This document shows, one piece after another, positions 20,970 to 32,237 of a DNA stretch of 64,000 bases. The notes beneath the pieces are model-generated. The model saw only the letters and a program-made list of their open reading frames with translations. It was not told the DNA's origin and made no database searches. The position numbers were made by a program, and so were the translations under genes. Position 1 is the first letter of the stretch. Each line of letters starts with the position of its first letter. The stretch comes from Argyresthia goedartella (taxonomy: Eukaryota > Arthropoda > Insecta > Lepidoptera > Argyresthiidae), in contig OX463820.1 in assembly GCA_949825045.1 (NCBI GenBank), positions 11,854,501-11,918,500 on the forward strand. Direction: 5' to 3'.

Positions 20970-23900
20970 ACTTTAGCATTCATCAGTGGCGGCAGCAGCC
21001 AGCTGCTGCTCAGGCTCCAACTTGATCAGGTGTCGCCTGTTTCTGCGATGCAGCTTTCCTAAACTGTCTCTCACAAAGTAGGATCGTGGTTGTTCAGCGC
21101 GAGCAACCACGCGCGCCTCGCGCCGGCACCCGCCCGCGTCCATAGCTATCACTGCGTCATTGGCTTGAAGCTCTGGCAACTCACGCGCACGCTCGTCGTA
21201 CCACGACTTACTTTTACTCTGCTTGCTTATCATCGTCATATAGTCAGCCCAGTTCGCCTCGTATGGTTGCAGCTTCTCTAGGTGTGATGGCAAACGAGTA
21301 TTCAGCCTACGCCCCATCAGCAGCTGTGCTGGACTCGATACTTCTTCTCTGGGTGTTGATCTAAAATTCAATAGTCCTAAATAAAAATATTCTTTAGACT
21401 CGATCGACTTCATCAATAGTGACTCTATAGTTCGCACTGCACGCTCGCTTCGCCCATTTCATTGGGGATAGTTAGGCGAAGATGTGTCGTGCTTAAATCC
21501 CCATTGCTGGGCGAACTTTTTAAATTCTTTCGATGCGTAGGCTGGTCCGTTATCAGTAATTAAATCTCGAGGAATTCCGTGCTGCCCGAACTGATCCTTC
21601 ATAGCTAAAACTACACTCTTTGTAGTAATCGTATTCAACGGACATACTTCGACAAAGTTTGAGAAATAGTCCACTAAGATGAGAAAATATTTTCTATCGT
21701 GTTCAAAGATATCAGATCCTACCTTGACCCACGGTAGACTCGGTATCTGGTGAGATATCATCGGCTCCCTCTGTGGTGTCGCCGCGTGCTGCTCGCAAGT
21801 GCGGCGCCGTCGCACCGCCAGCTCCACGTCTCGCGACATGCCCGGCCGGTACATGACGTCACGCGCGCACCGCTTGCACCTGTCGATACCGAGGTGTCCC
21901 TCGTGCACTCGGCTCAGCATCTCCGCCCGGAGGCTCGCGGGTATCATCATCAAGTTGTCCTTGAATAGGATCCCTTCCACACACTCGAGTGCCTCTCTGT
22001 GGCTCCAGTGAGACCGGGCACACTCTTCGACCTCATATTTGTTTGCCGGCCAACCTTCTCCGATGTAACGTATCAGAACCTGGGACTCTTTATCGGCCTG
22101 AGTGTGTTTTCGAACTAGTTCAAGCTTTCCATCGCTGAACCTAACATTCTGTATAAGGAAACACGACTGTGCCTCTACCTCTTCAGACACCTTAATGTGC
22201 ATTTTGTCTTGAAGCGCAGCTCGTGAAAAAGTATCAGCGATAAACATGTACTTGCCGGGTTTGTAATTTACAGTGAAATCATACCTCTGTACCCGAAGAA
22301 TCATTCGCTGCAACCTCGCCACTGAGTGCAACGATTTATTGAAGAGCGCCTGTAGTAGTTTATGGTCGCTTTGCACCGTGAAATCACTCTTACCATATAT
22401 GTACTGGTGAAACCTTTCTAGACCGAAGACAATGGCAAGCATCTCCTTCTCTATCTGCACGTACCGCTGCTGCGTGTAGGTGAGCGTGAGTGACGCGAAC
22501 TCGACGGGCCGCCCACCCTGCAGCAGCACGGCGCCCAGCGCGGGCGCGCGCTTGCGTCCACCGACACCACGGCGGGCTCGCGCGCCACGAACAGCGTCAG
22601 CACTGGCGCGCTGCACAAGTCTCTCTTCAGCTCCCTTACCACCCACTCGTTGTCCTTCTTCAGAAGGTATCGCAGTGGGCCCACTTTGGCCGCATAGCCT
22701 GGAATAAATTTACTTTCGTAATTTATCATTCCTAGAAATCGTTCTAGAGATTGCCTGTCACTCAGGATGGGCATATCATTGATTGCCCTTAGCTTCTCCT
22801 GGTCTATCATCATGCCATCAGCAGTAAAAGTGTGGCCAAGTTAAGTGACCTTCGTGACGGCGAACTCACACTTATCACCGTTAAATTTGATGCCTACCTG
22901 ACCCGCTCTTACCAGGAGGCTCTCCAGTCGACGATCGTGCTCCTCTTTCGTCGATCCCCACACTATTATGTCGTCCACAAAAGAATCAACACCTTCCAGA
23001 TTTTCCAGGAGCTGACGAACCCTTGTGTGAAAAATTTCTGACGCAGAATTAATGCCGTAAGGTAACCGCAAGTATTGATACCGCCCGAATGGTGTTCCAA
23101 AAGTGCAGAGGTCTGCACTTTCGTCATCCAGCTGTATCATCCAGAACCCCGATCTGGCATCCAGCTTGCTGAAATACCGCGCACCTTTCAGCTTAGTAGC
23201 TGTTTCAGTTTTGTCGACAACGCATAGTATTGCCTACGAATCACTTTATTTAATGGCCTCGGGTCTAGGCAAACACGGATAGCACCATCTTTCTTAGCAG
23301 CTACCACGATACCGTTTACCCAAGATGTTGGGTACGTCACCTTCCTTATCACCCCTAAGCCGAGCATACGATTTAACTCGTTTAGCAAGAGGTCCCTAAC
23401 CCCCATGGGTATCTTCCTGACCGGGCATATGCAAGGGCTTGCATTACTGAGAATAGGTATTTTATACTGACCTTGCAACTTTCCCAGGCCGTGGAATAGC
23501 TCGTCATAATTCTGCATATTTATTGCATATACACGTTTAATTAATCCTAGTTGTTCTAAAGCACTTTTACCAAATATACTTTCACAATCATTTTGTGCTA
23601 TTACAAATTTTACATCATAGATAATTGATTTATGCATCCATCTAATTAAACATGATCCTAACATCGGTATACGATTGCCGCAGAATGATTGAGCACGGGT
23701 ATTATCTGGGACAATATCAGTAAGTGCTAATCCTAAATGAAGAAAGCTATTTTTCGATAACACATTCAGATCCGAACCTGTGTCTAGTTTAAAAGTATGC
23801 ATAGACTTATTGCCATGTAATTGAAGTGACTCATACCATTTCGTTTCCTTTGTACCTGCCACAGCGTCCACTGATTCGATACTAGACACAAAGTACAAGT

Positions 23901-24309
23901 CATCGTCATAATCACACTCTTCTCTCACTCCGTACACTTTGTATGATCCACGCGACGGACATATTGATTTGTAATGCCCTTTAGACATACACCAAAAACA
24001 CTTAGCCGCGCACCTATCACTATTATCGCAGTTGACATGGCCACATGACGCACACGCTCGCGACGACCCGGCCACCGCCGCCGCCGGCGCCCGCATCGGC
24101 GCCGCGGTCCAGCTGCCGCCGGCGCCGGCGCGCGACGTCGCGCGTTCCCCGCCTCCGCCGCCGCGCCTGCCGCCACGTACCCGGCCGCGCCACCCGGACC
24201 CGTCGCCGCCGCCGCCGCCGCGCCCGGACAGTGACTTCGCCCCGCGGGGGCTCCACACGGCGTCCACCGACGCGCCCTGCGATGTCTCAATCTTCACCCC
24301 TTCGATCAT
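20970..24309 (-). pseudogene. Gypsy Gag C-terminus and Pol (protease, RT, RNase H, integrase)
   Basis: Order on the minus strand: Arg/Gly-rich GC-rich linker (24290-24060), zinc knuckles CASCGHVNC...C and CFWCMSKGHYKSIC (about 24055-23960), aspartic protease LDTGSDLNVL (near 23790), RT start with CLDPRPLNKVI, RT core with FGRYQYLRLPYG and the FVDDIIVW catalytic box (22985-22960), connection, RNase H with YVQIEKEMLAI and SDHKLLQAL, integrase zinc-finger remnant HEGHLGIDRCKRCARDVMY, catalytic SDIF, TDNGPAYAS, and SPNYPQ followed by RAVRTIESLL. Breaks: frameshift near 23215, stop at 22841-22843, frameshift near 22550, stop at 21456-21458. Canonical catalytic residues are otherwise visible. Confidence 0.85.
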
Positions 24310-24328
24310 TCGATGCCGCCTGTCATTA

Positions 24329-24939
24329 TTTATTTTTATTTTATTTTATTCAGGTAACAAACAGTCACTTACTAAACATGGATTGATTGACTATTTACAT
24401 AAAGACCTGGAGTACCATTAATTGGTTACAATTTATGTATACCGTGTTGTGAAAATATTCGAGAATGAATAGTTAAGTTACCAACATAGAATTTCTTTTA
24501 TTTGTCTTTTATAGCTAGGAAGTGAGTTTGAGAAGATATCTATATCTATCAGTCTTTTGTTATAAGTTTCGAAAAATCGTCGAAAGAATGTGTTTTTTGC
24601 ATAGTTTGTGCTACATAGGGTAGAATAAAATGTTTTCTTTGAACGTGAGGAGATGCGGTTAACAAACAAGTTTATCTTCTCAAGTAAACATGCCGAATCT
24701 ATATGGTCATTTAAAAATTTATATAGGAATCAAAAAAGTGCGTCTGCTTTCTAGGGAGGCAATATTGAACTTATCACACAGCCTTTTATTATCATTATAG
24801 TTAGTGCCGGTCCTGTAGTCTAATGATTTTAAAAATTTATTCTGAATCTTCTCAAGACGAGCAACGTGTACCGCATAGTGTACCGAATCCCACACTACAC
24901 AACCAAATTCTAAAATACTACGCACATATGCGTAGTATA
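24329..24939 (-). mobile_element. 5'-truncated LINE inserted in the Gypsy element, with 7-bp TSD
   Basis: A reverse-transcriptase C-terminal stretch (RSILEFGCVVWDSVHYAVHVARLEKIQNKFL, 24925-24820) continues to a divergent C-terminal end (24669-24478) and an A/T-rich taaaataaaat tail at 24330-24350. The direct repeat gtcatta flanks it at 24322-24328 and 24940-24946, marking the insertion. It separates Gag (right) from Pol (left) of the host Gypsy element. Confidence 0.8.
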
Positions 24940-24946
24940 GTCATTA

Positions 24947-25424
24947 GTAGATAATCGTTCGCTTGACATATCTTGACCGCCTTATCAAGGGTGAGGTCTT
25001 CTGTCCGTAGCAGCCGATCGCGAACCGCGCTGTCCGTGACGCCGCAGACTATGCAGTCGCGAAGCAAGCCATCTTCCAGTTGTTTGAACTCGCACTTCTG
25101 GCTCAAGAGTTTCAAAGCCGTGACGTACTCATCAATACACTCACCGGCACCTTGATTTCTCGTAAAAAACTTGAAACGAACCATGGTCGCATTAATCTTA
25201 GTGCCGAAGTAATTGTCGAAACGTTCGATGAGTTTGTTTACGTCTTCACGATCTTCCTCTTTGTTTAATCTAAACGTGGAGTAAACGTCGTAGCCCTCTG
25301 GCCCTATGAAGTTTATTAACAAGCTGGCTTGAACATCACCGGTTTCTTTGTGGACTCCCGACGCCTTCAAAAACACCTTGAACTGACGAAACCATCGCTA
25401 TGCACACTGCTGGAAACTATCCTT
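24947..25424 (-). pseudogene. Gypsy Gag capsid part
   Basis: Minus-strand reading: FRQFKVFLKASGVHKETGDVQ, LLINFIGPEGYDVYSTF, FDNYFGTKINATMVRFKFFTRNQ, DEYVTALKLLSQKCEF, LLRDCIVCGV, LTLDKAVKICQAN. This is the Ty3/Gypsy retrotransposon Gag domain, which assembles the particle shell. A TAG near 25407 interrupts its N-terminal part, and the LINE insertion cuts its C-terminal end. After removing the LINE and one TSD, the frame to the zinc-knuckle ORF still differs, so a small extra indel exists. Confidence 0.75.
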
Positions 25425-25630
25425 ACCACTATACGTCAGTTCACGTGATAGAAGAAGGTGATCCGATTTGACGTATGGATTTCAGTCGCTTTATGCTAAA
25501 TGCAGATGCCGAAGATCCGGACTTTTTAAAAAGAATATTGTGGACAGACGAATCTAAATTTGATAAAGATGGCATATCAAACTATCATAATGCTCACTAT
25601 TGGGCTCCTAAAACGCTACGGAACGCTACG
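25424..25630 (+). pseudogene. DDE transposase fragment (IS630/Tc1-mariner type, DUF4817 kind)
   Basis: Reads HYTSVHVIEEGDPI, a TGA, then RMDFSRFMLNADAEDPDFLKR and ILWTDESKFDKDGISNYHNAHYW. The TDES aspartate is the first catalytic residue of this family, and the NYHNAHYW block follows it as in DUF4817-associated transposases. The fragment is cut on the left by the Gypsy junction and on the right by the outer end of the giant inverted repeat. The rest of the DDE domain is absent. Confidence 0.65.
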
Positions 25631-27068
25631 CCCGAGCAACGCCGGGTTTCGCTGCTAGTAGACCTATAAAGTGATAGATCATGGTTAGACTGGGAATGGA
25701 AATCTCCTCTATGATCAGAAAGTAAACAGTTTAACACATTTTTACTTGTGAATGCACAATCACAAAAAAATCGAATAAGTGTAATTCTAGTCGGCTCTAA
25801 AAATCCACAGCATAAACTTAATGATGTTGATGATGCACACCAAGTTTGGCGTACCATAAAACAAAACTGTCACCAACTCTGACTGACATTGGAAATGATA
25901 AAACGGAAGAAACGACAGCTCCAGAGGACATTAAAGAGGCACTTTATGTGAGCAGAAGTAGTTAGGAAAGGTTAGGTTAAGTAATCTATGGCCTAATAAT
26001 ATATTTTTATTATTATAGTTAGTAGTATTTCGTCAGCATTAAGCCCTATGGAATTTTGCTATGGGGCCGAGCTGCTGATATTGACTCAATTTGCGTTCTA
26101 CAAAAAGGGGTTTTTATAACCTCCGCAGTCGTGACTCCCTTAGGGAACTGTTCAAAGAACTTAGCATTATGACTGCACCGTCTCAATATATTTATGTAAA
26201 AAATACGTACGTTAGGAAGAACATAAATAGCTTCACCAAAAATGTTGACAAGCACAAAGAAAATAATACAAGAAGCGGAAATAAAATTGACCAACCTTAG
26301 AGATTAGCTAAAGTTAGAAATTAATTTGTGGTTCTAAGTATAAAATACTAAAACTAAATAGCAGAAGAGATATTAAATTTGTCAGAGAAGAAATTTAAAG
26401 GCATTGTTCAAAAATCATTATGTCATAAAGCATGTGATAGGTTAATTAATAAAATAAAAGTAGGCCGTGTTGCAGTGTACGAGTTTCTTGCGCTGCATCT
26501 TCCCTGCTGACATAACACTTTCCGAAGCGGTAGTAGTTCATACGTTGGGAGATGCTAGCACGGATCAAAACCAACCATTGTTACTATGAAACACTCTACC
26601 CGAAAATTTACCGTTTTCGAGTTAGGGGCCTTTAAAGATTTTCGAGGAAAAATCCCACTTTTCAACATATTTCGCACCAATTTTCCTAATCTAGGTGATT
26701 AAGTCCAAGTATTTTGCTGGTATTAGGTAAAAATTGAGTTGATTTAATGATTAGAAACAAAAAAGAACCGACCACAGCAAAAAAACCTATAATACAGACT
26801 TATGGTGAAAACCGAATATCGCATGTTTACTTAATGGGTTAACTTTGAAGCAGTGTCACCAAAAAAAAAATGAGTAACTGTTTGTGCAAATAAAACCTAA
26901 AATATCCCCAGTTCTCTAGCTATTCAATGAGGTACAATAATCAAATAAAATGTTTATTATTCTTGGGAAAATTGGGCGACAAAGTAGATAAGGTAGCAGA
27001 CTCTAAGATGACCGGTGATTAAAAAAAAAGGGTTTTAAGATGTTGTAAGGGTAAAATTATTTTATTTT
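25631..27068. repeat. Left arm of giant inverted repeat
   Basis: Begins cccgagcaacgccgggtttc and continues as a nearly identical mirror of 33309-32238 and then of 28445-28085. By eye the outer ~1.08 kb is about 97-98% identical and the inner ~0.36 kb about 93-95%. It includes a LINE RT C-terminal fragment (26041-26300) and an endonuclease-like fragment (25700-25860), both duplicated in mirror image in the other arm. Confidence 0.85.
26041..26330 (+). pseudogene. LINE RT C-terminal fragment in the left arm
   Basis: Reads KRGFYNLRSRDSLRELFKELS followed by IMTAPSQYIYVKNTYVRKNIN, clearly related to REIYNLKRTDSLRELFKEID of the LINE at 7053-7949. A mirror copy with a handful of changes lies at 32895-32610. 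It is a passenger inside the inverted repeat. Confidence 0.75.
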
Positions 27069-27389
27069 TATCGCGACTTTCCACTGTGAGATACCAAGCT
27101 GTTGAGCAACAAAACGTGTAGATGTCGTATAATCCTCTTGGAAACATCTTTGTATTTCATCTTCCACGTTGACGTCATACACACGTGGTCTACCCATATC
27201 CGTATTTCGTCGTTGCACCGAGCCATTTTCTCTTAGTCGTCGGTAAGCACCATCAAACACAGACACATCTGGCACTCGACGACCTGGATAACGTTGCACA
27301 TACTCTGCCCGTGCTGCTCGAGAATTCCCTTGACACAACCCGTAACATATAAGAATATCAGCATATTCTTCATTAGAAAACACCGGCAT
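27057..27389 (-). pseudogene. DUF4817-type transposase N-terminus (helix-turn-helix)
   Basis: Reads MPVFSNEEYADILICYGLC, RAARAEYVQRYPGRRVPDVS and YRRLRENGSVQRR, the N-terminal DNA-binding domain known as DUF4817 in insect transposases, then GRPRVYDVNVEDEIQRCF and SQWKVAIKIK. It stops where the inverted-repeat arm begins (27068), so the DDE half was lost by internal deletion. The start is Met at 27389; an in-frame upstream codon at 27425 is less likely. Confidence 0.7.
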
Positions 27390-28084
27390 CGTGAAACAAA
27401 ATCTGACAATCCAAATCACAAGCAAGTCGAAGTCCTAGTAACACAGCCAGGTCACAGTACAGGAAAAGATTAAAAAGTCCACAAAACAAGCAAAGTCGCG
27501 ATGAAAGAAAATGTTAGCTCAGGGAGGAAGGTATTACGGTAGGCACAGCACGAGTTACGATAGTACGCGTAAGGACCTAATAAGGACCTATCCGTGGACT
27601 ATCCAGTCCAGTAATTGACAGAAGTCACCTAGAGTACTGAAAATTCAAATTTCGAAGAAAACATAATTTTCCTTAATTTTTATGTCAAAAATTTTCTTTT
27701 CGTCTCGGCCTCATTGATTTTTGGATTATTCTAAATGATAAAACTTTTTCACATCAGCTGTTTTGTAATGCACTTTCGCCATGAATTGACCTGTTTTGAT
27801 GTTCATCATCAGAAGTCTACTGCCATTTACAGAAAACCGCATCAAAATCAGTCCATTCGTTTGACCACTATTCCTTTTTAAGCAGATAACTTTTGAACGG
27901 CTTAACCGATTTTAACACAACCTATCTAAGAACCACCGCAGAGATGTCTACTTTTATTTACAGAAAACGGCACCAAAATTCGTCTACCTGTTTGACTTCT
28001 AGAGTGCCACGGACAGGCATACAGACAGACAGACCGACAGACTGACAGACGCTTCAAACTTATAACCTTTTGGACATCGGGCGA
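27069..28084. other. Spacer of the giant inverted repeat
   Basis: About 1 kb of non-repeated DNA between the arms. It contains the transposase N-terminus and, at 28010-28055, a cagacagacagaccgacagactgacag run within a 'gccacggacaggcatacag' context common in insect repeats. Confidence 0.6.
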
Positions 28085-28445
28085 TAAAAATAAAATAATT
28101 TTGCCCTTACAACATCTTAAAACCCTTTTTTTAAATCACCGGTCATCTTAGAGTCCGCTACCTTATTTACTTTGTCGCCCAATTTTCCCAAGAATAATAA
28201 ACATTTTATTTGACTATTGTACCTCATTGAATAGCTAGAGAACTGGGAATGTTTTAAGTTTTGTTTGCACAAACAGTTACTACTTTTTTTGGTGACACTG
28301 CTTCGTAGTCAACCCATTAAGTAAAACATGCGATATTCGGTTTTCACCATAAGTCTGTATTATAGGTTTTTTTTGCTGTGGTCGGTTCTTTTTTGTTTCT
28401 AAATATTAAATAAACTCAATTTTTACATACCAGCAAAATACTTGG
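28085..28445. repeat. Right arm of giant inverted repeat, inner part
   Basis: Mirror of 26701-27068. It is cut at 28445 by the Harbinger-like element and resumes at 32233. Confidence 0.85.
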
Positions 28446-30072
28446 AGGCCTACCATGACCTTATAAGAAACTGCTCTTAATCCAGGCAGTTCAGTTAAAG
28501 TACTTAAACTGAACGACCTAATTTCGTACCATGACCTCATAAAAGGTGAACGAGTTCTGAGCTGCTTATTTGATAAGGTGAATAGTTTATTGTCTCTGGC
28601 TAGTTAACTTACATCCATGTAAGAACGAGAAGGGAATATACAGGATTCCATAAGAAAGAACTACTCATCGCATTGTCTGGACGACCGTTCCTAACCAACG
28701 TTTATTGTTTATACGGTATTTACCGGTTTTTTTATTATAAGGATATCTTGTATTATAATTTGTTTTATTATTTACGAATGGTACTTTGAAAAAATGAAAG
28801 CTTAAAAGTAATACGCGCATATTACTATTTAATGCAATTTGTGATAAAACTTAGTAACTTATGCGTTGTTTTTTATTGATCGTTCAAATTATATTGAGCA
28901 TTTTGAACGCAACTCATAACTGTCAAGTGGTTCATGTGTTTGTTTACAATATTTAACGATTTATTTTGGGAGGTACTTTTGTGTGTTGATTTAATAACAT
29001 ATTATTAAGTAATACCTATACATTATTTCTCGTTTGCTACGCTACAAACAACAAGGCATACTCATTTAACAAACATAGCATTGGCCTCGCTGGATGGCGG
29101 GTCGAAACTGTAAAATAATATTTTACATATAAATTCTAATTAAAACCTGACTCCGTGTAATTTTAAAATATTTCGTATGCTTAACATATAATTATTGATA
29201 CTCCTTTTTATGTAAGCTTTTCATACATTACATAGGTGTATTAAATTTATATTTGCTTGCAGTAATTTGGTTGAATTGCCTATACGACGACGCCCCCATC
29301 GTGTATCATACGACTCTGTGCATACGACCAATTGGGGCTCTATGTGTTTTTTTTAAATTCACACAGAGACATAGTCTTGGGCTATAATAAGTCCACTCAG
29401 CCATCTGTACCCTAAGAATGTGGCAGAGAGTTGCCCAGCAATGTAACTAGATGGGTGAAGGTGGATTCAAAGATAGGAAAGGATGGTCATCGGTTATTAA
29501 TCTAACTAATAATATAGACTCGAATGTTTGTGGTTGAGAGGATGGATGTTTGTTACTCTTTTGCGTGTACTGCCTGATAGAATCAATTGAAATAGGCTAT
29601 CGTCTCTGATGGGCGTATATCCGAAGCACTGGCACAGTTTATGGAGTCTCCTTTGTCTGTGCGAGATTCAGTATGTACTCATTAGTTTTGTTGATCATAT
29701 TTGATTTATTTTATCTAATGTTTCACTTGTACAAAAGTGCATTATTTTTAACTACTTACTTTATTTGAGTTTGGAGTTTAAAATCAAAATAATTACATAC
29801 ACAAGTAGGTATACTCAATAGTTAAGTCAAAGTTAGATTTTTTATTCAAAATTACATGTATGATGATGTCTTTAAAAAGTGACAAAAAAAATCAGTGCTA
29901 CAGTATAATATTATAGTATCTGTGGTGCTTCTAAATTATGACTGTCTAAATATGTATGTATAGATATTTACATACATGCATATTTATCTTATTACATTAA
30001 ATCTTTATAAAACAAAAACATTGTAACTTAAAAAACAACAAAAACTAAAACAACACAAAAAAAACACAATTT

Positions 30073-30261
30073 TTACATAAAACTTAAATGAAGACTTTTT
30101 GATGCTTGTAATAACTGTGTAATTACATTTCTAGTTTTGACTTGGCAATTAGTGTAGTAGGCTTCAGATGAGCCTTCTGTTGCATCCAATAAAGCAGTCA
30201 TCATAGTTTTCCTCAAAGGATAACCAGAGTTACCTGCAAGTAAAAATATTATATTAGACAC
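30073..30261 (-). pseudogene. HARBI1-like nuclease, C-terminal piece
   Basis: Reads FLLAGNSGYPLRKTMMTALLD, then EAYYTNCQVKTRNVITQLL. It matches the 'GDSGYPL ... RTRNVIE' end of Harbinger DDE nucleases. The usual catalytic Asp of GDSGYPL is Asn here (GNSGYPL), so this copy would be catalytically dead even if intact. A polypyrimidine/AG-like context upstream allows that it began as a separate exon. Confidence 0.65.
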
Positions 30262-30889
30262 AATTGTAATTAAAACTATTATACTTTATTAATCATCATA
30301 GCAGCCTATAACAGCTCACTGCTGGCTTTATGACTGAGTACGCCACAGACCTCCTCTTTAAAACTTACTTTATTAAATAGATAAAATATTTATGTGAATA
30401 GTGAATGTTTTATTATTAATTTTGTTGCTATGTTAAGTTAGCTAAACATCATCATCAATCGGCACACATTCTTTACCACTCCATCTACTCCGGTCCTGAG
30501 CCTCCCGCATCCACGGCCTTACAGTTAGTACTAGTGCGGGAGGTAGGGGCATTCTTATTAGGTTTGTATGATTGTAAGAAATGGCATTTTTTAACTTTAT
30601 AAACTATTATTATAATAATTCAGAAATAAGTAGCATACTTATTTGTAAATTTCTGTTTGTGTACTAAATAAAATAATTCTGATTAATATGGATTCCAGTT
30701 TTATTTTGATAGTCGGTGTACTGTAGGCAGGTATCCCAACAAAATAATCCATTCTTAGAAATACATTTAGCTTACCTAAAAGCCTTTATTATTACCACAG
30801 TTATTACTGAGGCCTTTGAAATAGTCTTGAAGTTGGGAAGAAGGATGGACTGATCATCTAAACGAGTCATGTGTGGATCCACCATAACT

Positions 30890-31110
30890 GGCATCAACAT
30901 ACAACTAAATAAACATAAACATTTATGTACAGGCACTTACATTGCTTGGCCCCACACTGTTATGTTGTGGGAACCAGTAACAGCGATATTACACACACAT
31001 AAACATCCAAGACCTTTTTTCAATTTTTATTAATTTATCCCCAGCCGGGGATCGAACCCGGGACCTCTCGCATGGTAGGCAGAGTCATAACACACTTCAA
31101 TTAATCTTAC
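30890..31110 (-). mobile_element. tRNA-derived SINE inside the Harbinger-like element
   Basis: Minus-strand 31100-31030 has gactctgcctaccatgcgag and a B box ggttcgatcccc, then a body with tggatgtttatgtgtgtgta. The head resembles the SINE at 11460-11670; the acceptor stem is not tRNA-like. Confidence 0.6.
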
Positions 31111-31129
31111 CAATTGAACATTTAGAGAA

Positions 31130-31226
31130 TTATAGCCCTTCCGACAGATGTACCTCCTCTCCTTTTGGGTTTACAATAGCTACCTGTGTCCCATCAATGC
31201 AGCCAATAACATCACTCCAAATTTTT
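31130..31226 (-). pseudogene. HARBI1-like nuclease, central piece
   Basis: Reads WSDVIGCIDGTQVAIVNPKGEE, followed by VHLSEG. The Asp of CIDGT is the first catalytic residue of the Harbinger DDE domain. The surrounding frame is broken on both sides; a SINE lies immediately downstream. Confidence 0.65.
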
Positions 31227-31698
31227 CATTACACCTGAAATTAAAAAAGTTTTAATTATAAATAACCTTTTCAAATTAGCGACTGTTTAGAACCGGTGTC
31301 TGACAGCTACATAATTAAAGCTATGGTATCAATAAAAAAATCACCTTATTCTATTCATAGGTACAACATTATTCTACAGTTTGTGTGCATTCTTTATAGG
31401 TATTTCCCATTTCCAATGAGTTCATTGCTGCAGTGACCTATGCCCAGTACTGCTGATATGGTTTGTTACGCAATAAAGCCACGGATCTTACCTGTTGGCA
31501 TTTGATATGTTCCATAGTCATAAAATGATAAAGCTGCAAGACCCTGCAACAGAAAAGAGTAGGTATTTAGATGTACACTGTCTAGATCTCTTGACTAGAA
31601 ATTACCTCATTAAGTCTCTTGACAATAAAACTAATGTATTTCCATAAACTCTTACTTTTGTTTCTATGGTGGAATCCGACGATTTACTTGGCTGTGGT

Positions 31699-31890
31699 TT
31701 ACCACTCGTCGCCAGTTCCTTGCACAAACTTTGCGCTAAGTCGGGAGTAAGCCGAAAGTTCGACGAATTTGTCGTCAGTTAAATGAAAGGGATCATACAT
31801 TTCCCTTGTAAGGCGGTGGCGATTTCTTTTTAAATTGTCATTCAAGTTATTGTCCGTTTCAAAAAATTCAAACAATACCTGTTTACTCAC
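31699..31890 (-). pseudogene. HARBI1-like nuclease, N-terminal piece
   Basis: Reads LKRNRHRLTREMYDPFHLTDDK, then FVELSAYSRLSAKFVQ, the N-terminal pattern preceding the DDE domain in Harbinger nucleases. The ATG at 31890 (MSKQVLFEFF) is the likely start. It is followed by frameshifted sequence until the central piece. Confidence 0.5.
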
Positions 31891-32237
31891 TTGCCATTAT
31901 TATAAAGAAAATAACTCAAAAGCACTTGAACAATCACAAAGAGTCTACTAAACTATCAACAACAAGACAACAATTCACATAAAGTTAATCTCAGGGCAAC
32001 TTTTTAAACATTGCTTACTTTGACAGTTGAGCGTTTCAGTAATCGCCGAGCGCTTGTCAAATGGCACGTCATGGTTCGATTTTAGGAGGAAAAAAAAAGG
32101 TGAACTGCATGAAAACGCTGGACGTAATAAGGGCTTGAACTGCCTTGCTTTTTAGAGGTCATGGTACGAATTAGCAATGCAGTTCAGTTTAAGGCCTTAA
32201 ACTGAATAGATTTAAGAGGTCATAGTAGGCCTCCTGG

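Larger units (their letters stand above)
20573..25424 (-). mobile_element. mag-like Gypsy retrotransposon, 5' end lost, split by a LINE
   Basis: Minus-strand order: Gag, zinc knuckles, protease, RT, RNase H, integrase, then a 76-bp LTR at 20573-20648. The LTR has TGTAG...CTACA ends, an aataaa signal, and a purine-rich aagggtaga before it. The Bombyx mag element is known for 77-bp LTRs, so the short LTR supports that lineage. The 5' LTR and Gag start are missing; sequence changes abruptly near 25424 to a transposase fragment. Stops, frameshifts and a nested LINE (24329-24939) make it inactive. Confidence 0.8.
28446..32232 (-). mobile_element. Harbinger-like DNA transposon nested in the right arm
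   Basis: Ends are inverted: AGGCCTACCATGACCT at 28446 and AGGTCATAGTAGGCCT ending at 32232. Flanking cttgg (28441-28445) and cctgg (32233-32237) give a direct repeat of 3-5 bp; the uninterrupted left arm shows the empty site. PIF/Harbinger usually duplicates a 3-bp TWA-like site, so tgg is atypical. Palindromic motifs sit just inside both ends (28489-28514, 32183-32206). Three minus-strand HARBI1-like fragments lie inside. About 3.8 kb, degenerate. Confidence 0.75.

Noticed and set aside
24032..24421. Proline/arginine-rich plus-strand frames of 113-129 codons
   Set aside because: Antisense shadow of the GC-rich Gag linker of the Gypsy element, running into the LINE tail.
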